From CAZTXD01 sp964617995 (GTDB taxonomy: Bacteria; Actinomycetota; Acidimicrobiia; Spongiisociales; ZC4RG35): DNA of 28,061 bases. The stretch is taken from positions 1-28,061 of the forward strand of contig CAZTXD010000035.1 of the NCBI GenBank assembly GCA_964617995.1, read 5' to 3'. The notes under the pieces are model-generated. The model was not told the origin of the DNA. It was given only the letters and a program-made list of their open reading frames with translations, and ran no database searches. Below, in pieces: positions 22,733-28,061 of the stretch (positions within the stretch are counted from its first letter, which is position 1; each line of letters starts with the position of its first letter). The translations under genes were made by a program, and so were the position numbers.

Positions 22733-22791
22733 TCAACCGATCAGTTGACAAAGGGCCGAGGCTTGGGTACCTTACTCAACCGTGTGGTTGA
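22733..22791 (+). promoter_or_regulatory. ArsR promoter with two TCAAC-N6-GTTGA operators
   Basis: TTGACA (22745-22750) and, 17 bases later, TACCTT (22768-22773) form a promoter. Operator 1, TCAAC-CGATCA-GTTGA (22733-22748), overlaps the -35 box. Operator 2, TCAACC-GTGT-GGTTGA (22776-22791), sits at the expected transcription start. Their centres are 43 bp apart, about four helical turns, so two dimers could sit on one face. Binding by the adjacent ArsR protein is inferred. Confidence 0.72.
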
Positions 22792-22800
22792 ACAAGGACG

Positions 22801-23172
22801 ATGGAACTGACCGCTGATCCGCTTTCGGAGGTGTTCTCCGCCCTGGCCGATCCCATCCGCCGGGACATGGTCACGCGGCTGGCGCGCGGGGACGCCACCG
22901 TGACGGAGCTGGCCGACCCCTATGACGTGACCGTCCAGGCGGTCTCCAAGCATCTGAAGGTGCTGGAGGGTGCCGGAATCGTCAGTCGGCGACGTGAGGC
23001 ACAGCGGCGGCCGGTGCATCTCGAGGCGGAGGTGTTCGACCTCATGGACAAATGGATAGACCGCTACAGACGAGTAGCGGAGGAGCGGTACCGGCGCCTC
23101 GACGAGGTCCTGGAAACGATGGGCGACGCCGGAGCGAACGAACCGATCGACCTGAGAGGAGAGTCGACATGA
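22801..23172 (+). CDS. ArsR-family regulator
   Basis: A 123-residue winged-helix repressor: VFSALADPIRRDMVTRLARG, then TVTELADPYDVTVQAVSKHLKVLEGAGIVSRRREAQRR covers the recognition helix and wing, followed by a dimerising helix (FDLMDKWIDRYRRVAEERYRRL). No cysteine or histidine cluster for metals is seen. It belongs to the ArsR group that pairs with SRPBCC proteins (SdpR-like). Its stop overlaps the SRPBCC start (ATGA at 23169-23172), and two palindromes surround its promoter, pointing to autorepression relieved by a ligand. Confidence 0.92.
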   Translation: MELTADPLSEVFSALADPIRRDMVTRLARGDATVTELADPYDVTVQAVSKHLKVLEGAGIVSRRREAQRRPVHLEAEVFDLMDKWIDRYRRVAEERYRRLDEVLETMGDAGANEPIDLRGEST

Positions 23173-23651
23173 CCACCCACAGCAAGCACGAGACGGAGAT
23201 CGTCGTGGACCCCGATGTTCCCCTGGTACGGATCATCCGGGAGTTCGACGCCCCGCCGGAGCGTGTCTTCCGGGCCCACGCCGATCCCGACATCTTCGCT
23301 CAGTGGAACGGGCCCAACGACACCGAGATTCGGATGAAGGGCTACGACTTCCGCACCGGCGGATCGTACCGTTACGTGGCCATCAGCGAGGGGGTCGAGC
23401 ACGGGTTCTACGGCTCGTTCCACGAGATTCGCCCCGATGAGCTGATCGTCCAGACCTTCACCTACGAGGGGGTGCCCGACGGCGTTGCACTGGAGAAGCT
23501 GTTCTTCGAGGACATCGGAGCCGGGCGCACCCGCCTGACCAGCACGTCGCTCGTCGACAGCTTCGAGGGTCGCGATGCCTTCGTGGCCAGCGGCATGGAG
23601 GTGGGTGTCGTGGAGGGCTACCAGCGCCTGGACGCCATCTTGGCCTCCTGA
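23169..23651 (+). CDS. SRPBCC (AHSA1-like) protein, ArsR partner
   Basis: A 160-residue helix-grip protein. It has VPLVRIIREFDAPPERVFRAHADPDIFAQWNGPND, the GYDFRTGGSYRYVAISEG hairpin, a FYGSFHEIRPDELIVQTFTYEGVPDG strand pair and a C-terminal helix ending YQRLDAILAS. This is the standard group that follows ArsR regulators and is often annotated as an activator of Hsp90 ATPase without evidence. Translation is coupled to the regulator through a four-base overlap, and AGGAGAG precedes the ATG. Ligand and function are unknown. Confidence 0.92.
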   Translation: MTTHSKHETEIVVDPDVPLVRIIREFDAPPERVFRAHADPDIFAQWNGPNDTEIRMKGYDFRTGGSYRYVAISEGVEHGFYGSFHEIRPDELIVQTFTYEGVPDGVALEKLFFEDIGAGRTRLTSTSLVDSFEGRDAFVASGMEVGVVEGYQRLDAILAS

Positions 23652-23715
23652 GAACCGGCGGCCGGGCAGTCGCCGGGCCCTCACTCCTGCTCGACCGGCC
23701 TCCGGTCGTATCGGC

Positions 23716-24201
23716 TCATGCCGGGCTGGTGTAACGGCTCAACACGTCCTCGAAGCGATCCTGCCAGTCGGGAACGTCGTGGCCGCTGGCCAGCGCCTCG
23801 ACCTGATCGAAATAGGCGTGCCAGCCGGTGGCGTATCCGATCCCCATGGCTGTCGGGAGCCCCCGGTGAGCCAGCGCCACCAGAGTCCCGTCACCGGCAG
23901 GCTCGAAGCTCACGTCGATCGCAGACTCTGGTTCGTCGAGTATCTGCCACGTGTAGGCCAGCCGCCTCTCGGGTTCCACGTCGGTGATCCGGCCGGTGAC
24001 CAGGCCGCCGTCCTCTCCGAAGTCGATCTCGAACAGGGTGTCCGCCCTCAGCTCGATGGGAACCGGAGCCCGCCACACCGGGAGCCGTGTGGCCTCCGTC
24101 ATCGATCGCCATACCGCCGGTGGTGGCGCCTCGATCAGGCGCCGGTGGGTCACGTCGGTGGTGGGACCGAACTCGCTGATTTGGCTGATCCCGGTGGTCA
24201 T
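23716..24201 (-). CDS. SRPBCC domain protein
   Basis: A 161-residue SRPBCC protein that starts at ATG 24201 (MTTGISQISEFGPTT); AGAGGAAG lies just upstream, so the longer frame from 24249 is not used. DVTHRRLIEAPPPAVWRSMTEATRLPVW, a FEIDFGEDGGLVTGRITDVEPERRLAYTW hairpin and the helix TGWHAYFDQVEALASGHDVPDW give the helix-grip fold. It converges on the ArsR/SRPBCC operon with 64 bp between stop codons, and may have arisen by duplication of the neighbouring SRPBCC, although the two are clearly different in sequence. Confidence 0.88.
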   Translation of the reverse strand: MTTGISQISEFGPTTDVTHRRLIEAPPPAVWRSMTEATRLPVWRAPVPIELRADTLFEIDFGEDGGLVTGRITDVEPERRLAYTWQILDEPESAIDVSFEPAGDGTLVALAHRGLPTAMGIGYATGWHAYFDQVEALASGHDVPDWQDRFEDVLSRYTSPA

Positions 24202-24413
24202 CGTCTTCCTCTGGTAGACCCGGGGGACCTGTCGGCGGACCACCCGCACTGGCCCGTGGGTCGAGCATGTGATGGTATTCGTGGTGAGGCTACCAAGGTC
24301 GAGGCGGCAGAATCGGGTCAGGCCTCGCTCATCTTCCGCTCAGTGTTTGGAGGTCATACGCCCCCCCAAATCGGGCCCAGCGACGGCGGGCAACCCGTAC
24401 CATCGACCCTTCC

Positions 24414-24793
24414 ATGACACTCGCCGCCTCCATCGCCGTGGCCCTGTTGGCGGTGGTCTGGTTGTTTCAACTGGCGCTGGCACTGGGTGCCCCGTTGGGA
24501 CGGGCAGCATGGGGCGGTCGGCACGAGGGTGTGCTTCCCACTCGCCTGCGGGCGGCGAGCGCGTTCGCCGCAATCGTGGTGTATCCGCTCATCATCATCT
24601 ACGTGCTCGGGGCCGCCCTGATCTTCGAGGTCGCCTGGCTTCCGGTGGCGGAGGGGGGATGTGGATCCTGGCGACGTTGTTCACGGTAGGAGCTGTCGCC
24701 AACCTTGTATCGCCCTCCCGAGCGGAGCGGATGTGGGGGCCCGTCTCTCTGGTGATAGCCGTCTGTTCGGCGGTGGTCGCCACCGCCATCTAG
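24414..24793 (+). pseudogene. small four-helix membrane protein, frameshifted
   Basis: From ATG 24414 the first frame encodes two membrane helices (SIAVALLAVVWLFQLALALG and FAAIVVYPLIIIYVLGAALI). At the G-run 24653-24658 it turns into nonsense ending at 24689. In the -1 frame the sequence continues WILATLFTVGAVANLVS, then PSRAERMWGPVSLVIAVCSA with a stop at 24793: the expected third and fourth helices, joined by the NLVSPSRAERMW loop typical of this small family. One more G in the run restores one 126-residue protein. Either a sequencing or assembly slip in a homopolymer or a real mutation. Function is unknown. Confidence 0.75.
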
Positions 24794-24880
24794 GCCGCCG
24801 ATTCCACGGCGCTCCGTCCGGTGGGTCTGCCACCTTCTCGACGCCGGTCTAGATTCGGTGGTTGGCCGGCTTGGTGACAG

Positions 24881-25162
24881 ATGATGATGAGCGGAGATCA
24901 GTACAAGGGATACATGGACCACGGGAAGGACACGCCCGTAGCCGAGCCCAGGCTCTCCGGTCTCTACCTCGGCGTGGGAGTGGTGGCTCTGGCCGCCGGG
25001 GTGGTCGCCGTGTTCGATTGGACCTGGCCGGCACTGTTGGTGTTCCTCGCCCTCCTCGCCACCGCCATCATCCTGTTCGTGCGGCTGCGTCCCCGGAGGG
25101 CCGACGAATACGACGGGTCCCTGCCCCGACCCGGGAATCATCCCCCCACCGACTACCGCTGA
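24881..25162 (+). CDS. small two-helix membrane protein
   Basis: A 93-residue protein with a polar N-terminus, two adjacent membrane helices (LYLGVGVVALAAGVVAVFDW and ALLVFLALLATAIILFVRL) and a basic then proline-rich tail (RPRRADEYDG, RPGNHPPTDYR). Three ATG codons open it in tandem and no strong ribosome-binding site decides between them. I do not recognise a family. It lies 87 bp behind the frameshifted membrane protein, and its stop nearly meets the convergent lipoprotein's. Confidence 0.7.
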   Translation: MMMSGDQYKGYMDHGKDTPVAEPRLSGLYLGVGVVALAAGVVAVFDWTWPALLVFLALLATAIILFVRLRPRRADEYDGSLPRPGNHPPTDYR

Positions 25163-25164
25163 GA

Positions 25165-25648
25165 TCAGCCGATGACGATGAGGGCGTCCTCGGGGACGAA
25201 GGCCACACCCCGGTAGAGCTCGGTGGTGTCGCAGTCGAGGGCCAGGGTGTCGTAGGCACCCTTTGGCGGAGAAACGAACACGGTGCCTCCGGGAGCGAGG
25301 ATCTCCGCGGGGGCCAGCACGTCGGGTCCCCAGAACGGGGTCTCGAACGGGGCGATGTACAGGTAGCACCCGAAGTCGTCGAGGTCGTTGGTGACTACCA
25401 CCTCCCACGGTTCGAAGTCGGGACCGACCGTCGTCCAGGTCCCGGCCATGAACTCTCCCTCCACGTTCAGGGTCAGTTCCCAAACGCCGGGAGCCACCGA
25501 GCCGTCGGTGGCGACGCATGGAGCCATCGGTGATCTCCACCGGCGGGATGGTGCCCTGTTCGCATCCCCACAACACGACCATGACGACCGCGGCGGCGAT
25601 CCAGCCGTGGATGGGCACCATGCGCCGGGTTGTGTGAGTGCTGCGCAT
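25165..25648 (-). pseudogene. lipoprotein of unknown function, frameshifted
   Basis: The N-terminal frame from ATG 25648 encodes MRSTHTTRRMVPIHG followed by WIAAAVVMVVLWGCEQG, a signal peptide with a good LWGC lipobox. GGAGG lies four bases before the ATG. After VEITDGSM the frame goes off near 25530. The neighbouring frame then carries ATDGSVAPGVWELTLNVEGE, MAGTWTTVGPDFEPWEVVVT, a CYLYIAPFETPFWG stretch and the end DALIVIG-stop at 25165. One base too many near CCATGCGTC explains the break. The restored protein would have about 160 residues. No family is recognised; the mature part looks like a secreted beta-rich domain. Confidence 0.78.
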
Positions 25649-25733
25649 CCTGCCTCCGTGTCGGTGCGCCGGTTGCAGCGCAATCGTCGGGCGGCGGCGG
25701 GGTTGGGGAGGAGGCCTGTCGGGATGTCCGCGC

Positions 25734-26495
25734 TCAGATGCACGTGCCGCCGACGCTGACCCCTCGACCACACAGGAGAGTCACTTCGACCGATCTGAGC
25801 GAGAAGCCGGCGTCGCCCGCCTGGCCCAACACGTGCACACGTAGGCCCCGAACTGCGTCGTCGCCGAGCCCCACCACGTCGTAGGTGACCTCTCCCAGGT
25901 CGCCCACGGTCGGCTCTGTCGTCATGACGATGTCTGAGGGAGGCTCGCTGGAGGCGAGGCTCTCGGCGACGACGCGACCCAGGTCCTCCATCGTCCCGGC
26001 CACGGGCGTCTCGCCCATGTCTTCTACGATGGTGACCGTCTCATCGGTGGTATTGCCCAGGTAACCGATGAATCCGAAGTGGACCCATCCGCTGGCCCCG
26101 CGGAAGTCGACAGCGATCCAGAACGCGTCCCCCAGGTCGCGGGTCCGACCCAGGGCCACCAGCCCATCTTCCAGGGGCGGGATCTCGCCGACGATGTCCT
26201 GGTCGGCGCCCGGTCGCTGCCTGAGGTTGAGCACATCGTCGTGGGCGACACCGATCACCGCCACCACTTCGCCGTCGGTGGGCCCGAACTCGATCGGTTC
26301 ACCGGGCAGGATCGGCTCCACGGTGGTGGTTGGGCCGGAAGTGGTCGTGGTGGCCTCAGCAGTCGTAGGAGAAGGTTCGGTGGTGCTCGTCGTCGGCACC
26401 GCTGCAGTGGTGGTGGCTGCTCCGTCGTCGGTCCCGCATGCGGTGAGCATCAGTGCGTTGATCATCAGCGCGGTGAGCACGGCGGTGGATGTCAT
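25734..26495 (-). CDS. SH3b-like lipoprotein with Thr-rich linker
   Basis: A 253-residue exported lipoprotein. The signal peptide MTSTAVLTALMINALMLTAC ends in a lipobox with the cysteine at 20. A threonine/proline-rich linker (about residues 27-65) follows, then a domain with VVAVIGVAHDDVLNLRQRPG, IPPLEDGLVALGRT and FWIAVDFRGASGWVHFGFIGYLG that fits a bacterial SH3 fold (N-L-R-x-x-P-G motif), which often binds cell-wall peptides. A C-terminal domain of about 90 residues is unassigned and ends with a Cys pair (LLCGRGVSVGGTC). TAGGAG lies upstream of ATG 26495. Confidence 0.85.
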   Translation of the reverse strand: MTSTAVLTALMINALMLTACGTDDGAATTTAAVPTTSTTEPSPTTAEATTTTSGPTTTVEPILPGEPIEFGPTDGEVVAVIGVAHDDVLNLRQRPGADQDIVGEIPPLEDGLVALGRTRDLGDAFWIAVDFRGASGWVHFGFIGYLGNTTDETVTIVEDMGETPVAGTMEDLGRVVAESLASSEPPSDIVMTTEPTVGDLGEVTYDVVGLGDDAVRGLRVHVLGQAGDAGFSLRSVEVTLLCGRGVSVGGTCI

Positions 26496-26615
26496 GGCTC
26501 CTATTCAACCAACAGATACCCGCCACGGCGGCGAGGCAAAACCCGGGAGCCCGAAGCGAGAGCGCTCGGTACCCGTCCTGACTCCTTCTGAGTCCGCCCG
26601 CGCCGCCGCCAAGGG

Positions 26616-27056
26616 TTACCGCCGGGGGAGCGGTATGACGGGGCACTCGAAGCTCGGCCCGGAACTGGTGGTGATGACGCCGGCTTCGATGGCGGCATGG
26701 ACCTCTGCCGCTGAGTCGAAATCGCCCGAACCGTTGGAGTCGAACGCGGCGAGTACCGTTGCATAGGTCTCCCCTTGGGCGAAGTGGACAACCTCGACCT
26801 GCCACCGGCCTCCGTTGTAGTCGCGGTCACCGGGGGCGGCAGTGGCCACGTTCAGGGGCTGAGCGCCGGCGAACTGATAGATGGTGTCGTAGCTGTGGGC
26901 AGGGGCTCCGGTCCGGCTGAAATCGGTCGGGGTGCCGACTGTTCGATAGACCTCACCGTCCACGTAGAAGGCGGGGCCGGACACGCCCGCTACGGCAGTC
27001 AGCGGGAACACCATCGCCGCGGCGACTACCACGGATACGAGAGAGAGCTTGCGCAT
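26616..27056 (-). CDS. secreted protein with EF-hand-like loop
   Basis: A 146-residue secreted protein. ATG 27056 has AGGAGG four bases upstream, so the longer frame to 27284 is not used. The signal peptide MRKLSLVSVVVAAAMVFPLT has an AVA-like cleavage area. The mature part shows YDTIYQFAGAQPLNVATAAPG, RWQVEVVHFAQGETYATVLA and AAFDSNGSGDFDSAAEVH. The last resembles a calcium-binding loop (D-x-N-x-S-G-x-F) but its final acidic residue is at position 13, one later than standard. The end is SSGPSFECPVIPLPRR. No named family recognised. Confidence 0.82.
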   Translation of the reverse strand: MRKLSLVSVVVAAAMVFPLTAVAGVSGPAFYVDGEVYRTVGTPTDFSRTGAPAHSYDTIYQFAGAQPLNVATAAPGDRDYNGGRWQVEVVHFAQGETYATVLAAFDSNGSGDFDSAAEVHAAIEAGVITTSSGPSFECPVIPLPRR

Positions 27057-27185
27057 GATTCCTCCTGTTCCGACCGGCCGGTTGCCGGTCACTGGGCGCA
27101 AGCTACGGAACGGATGTAAAGCAGCTCTTGCAGGGATCTCAACAATCGAGAACGTGCGACGTTCGGGTGGATCTCGGCCGTTCGG

Positions 27186-28028
27186 ATGGGATGTAGGGTT
27201 CGGGTCGTGCAGGTAGCCGTTGAAGCAGCCCCGGAGATCGACCGCCTCGTCCTCGCCGTCAACCGCGAGGCCGGGGAGAAGCACGGCCCGAGGCTGCTGG
27301 AGTTGGCCCGCCAGCTCGGTCTCGAGTCACTGGAGTTCCTCCCCCACTTCGGTGACTTCCTGCTGGCGGGGAAGCTGACACGCCCGCTCGCCTTCCTGCG
27401 CATGCGTTACGTTCCGGCCGAGCGGATCGAGGGCCGCCTCGAAGAACTGGAAGGGAAGGGTCTGATCGAAGAGACCGGCACCGGGCTCATGGCCACCTCC
27501 GGTCTCGAGGGCTTGCTGGAGGAACTGGCCGGGTCACGCGCCGAGTTGGCGTCCGACATGTGGTCGGCGCATCCCGACGACGTCGCCGTAGCTACCCGGC
27601 TGGCTGCCGGTGTCGTCGCCGCCGCTGTCGCAGAGCACGTCGTGGCCGTCGCCCACAGGAGTCTTCCAGAGCCGCCCGACCCGTTCGCCCTGCTCCAGCA
27701 TCGGCTGGTGACCTTGCGATACATCCGTCAACACGACCACGCCCGGGCATGGGAGGACGAGGGCCTGTCGGCGTCCGAGGTGGTGACCCTCACCAAGTTG
27801 TGGAAAGGCGAGAAGGTCGAGTCGGCTGCGGAGGGAACGGACCGACTCAGCGAGCTGGGGTATGTGGAAGGCGGACCGCCCTCTCTCACAGATGCCGGCC
27901 GACGTGTCCGCCAGTCGATCGAGGATGAGACCAACCGGCGCGCGCAGCGGTCATTCGATGTCCTCGCCGACGCCGACGCCGTCGAGTTCCTGGAATCGTT
28001 GAGGCGTCTCCCCGACACTGTTCGCTAG
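27186..28028 (+). CDS. helix-turn-helix-like protein, SCO6745-type (tentative)
   Basis: About 280 residues from ATG 27186; GTG 27207, with TAGGG eight bases before it, is an equally good start. The protein is mainly helical with a repeated arrangement. RPLAFLRMRYVPAERIEGRLEELEGKGLIEETGTGLMATSG looks like a winged-helix-like segment. A second, similar one is LRYIRQHDHARAWEDEGLSASEVVTLTKLWKG with RLSELGYVEGGPPSLTDAGRRVR. Between them lies an alanine/valine-rich helix and a conserved-looking PPDPFALLQHRLVTLRYIR. This resembles a group of actinobacterial proteins related to SCO6745; what they bind is unknown. It is divergent from the secreted protein. Confidence 0.72.
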   Translation: MGCRVRVVQVAVEAAPEIDRLVLAVNREAGEKHGPRLLELARQLGLESLEFLPHFGDFLLAGKLTRPLAFLRMRYVPAERIEGRLEELEGKGLIEETGTGLMATSGLEGLLEELAGSRAELASDMWSAHPDDVAVATRLAAGVVAAAVAEHVVAVAHRSLPEPPDPFALLQHRLVTLRYIRQHDHARAWEDEGLSASEVVTLTKLWKGEKVESAAEGTDRLSELGYVEGGPPSLTDAGRRVRQSIEDETNRRAQRSFDVLADADAVEFLESLRRLPDTVR

Positions 28029-28039
28029 AACACCGTTTT

Positions 28040-28056
28040 CGCGCATCGAATGCGCG
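28040..28056. terminator. hairpin after the last gene
   Basis: CGCGCAT (28040-28046), CGA loop, ATGCGCG (28050-28056): a perfect seven-base stem 12 bp after the last stop codon. The window ends five bases later, so a T-run cannot be assessed. Placement suggests a transcription terminator. Confidence 0.45.
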
Positions 28057-28061
28057 CTATA

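Noticed and set aside
21507..22748. A 413-codon open frame on the plus strand
   Set aside because: Antisense to a GNAT and a DinB gene, both with family motifs and good starts.
24653..24658. Programmed ribosomal frameshift in the membrane gene
   Set aside because: A G6 run with no slippery heptamer or clear downstream stem; an indel is simpler. Kept only as an alternative.

Overview
The window is GC-rich bacterial DNA that looks actinobacterial. Coding density is high, GTG starts are common, and it carries DinB/DUF664-type proteins, 'HADEV-TDV-LVRRLL' phosphotransferases, ArsR/SRPBCC pairs, a GerW-like protein and a DrrA-type ABC exporter. An Acidimicrobiia-like lineage is a reasonable guess, but no marker gene in the window settles it. 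A run of 100 Ns flanked by a 55-bp duplicate, together with several single-base frameshifts, points to a draft or metagenome assembly.

Layout. Positions 1-3.5 kb are a decayed junction: a truncated, frameshifted ISL3-type transposase with its left end, a complete prolyl-iminopeptidase-like hydrolase, a broken class C beta-lactamase-fold gene, tRNA-Lys(UUU) and a short redox-protein fragment. From 3.5 to 6.4 kb, all on the minus strand, come two GNAT acetyltransferases and an XRE-cupin regulator followed by a thioredoxin-reductase-like flavoprotein. A 390-bp divergent intergenic region follows, with two exact 38-bp tandem repeats and a strong hairpin. From 6.8 to 11.4 kb (plus strand) come a small ABM-like protein, an ArsR-SRPBCC fusion with a VOC protein behind a clear promoter/operator, a 2H-phosphoesterase-Nudix fusion, a uridine-kinase-like P-loop protein and a flavin monooxygenase.

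From 11.6 to 13.2 kb (minus) are an SRPBCC protein, a lipoprotein and a GerW-like membrane protein. From 13.4 to 17.1 kb an MFS-like transporter converges on a three-gene ABC-2 exporter operon with two GTGA overlaps. From 17.2 to 18.2 kb is a DinB plus SRPBCC pair. The assembly gap sits in a possible phosphotransferase pseudogene, next to an EamA transporter and an intact APH-type kinase. From 20.9 to 24.2 kb are two DinB proteins, a GNAT, an ArsR/SRPBCC operon with two matching operators, and another SRPBCC. The right end (24.4-28 kb) holds small membrane and secreted proteins, two of them frameshifted, and a two-winged-helix-like protein.

Together the genes look like an accessory block of small-molecule modification, detoxification and export functions: five SRPBCC, three DinB, three GNAT, one intact and one possible broken kinase, and three transport systems. 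I saw no CRISPR array, prophage or clear defence system. The most testable original signals are the shared TCAAC/AACC-type operators at the two ArsR/SRPBCC loci, the 2H-Nudix fusion, the foldback over the transposase ribosome-binding site, and the artefact-like assembly gap.
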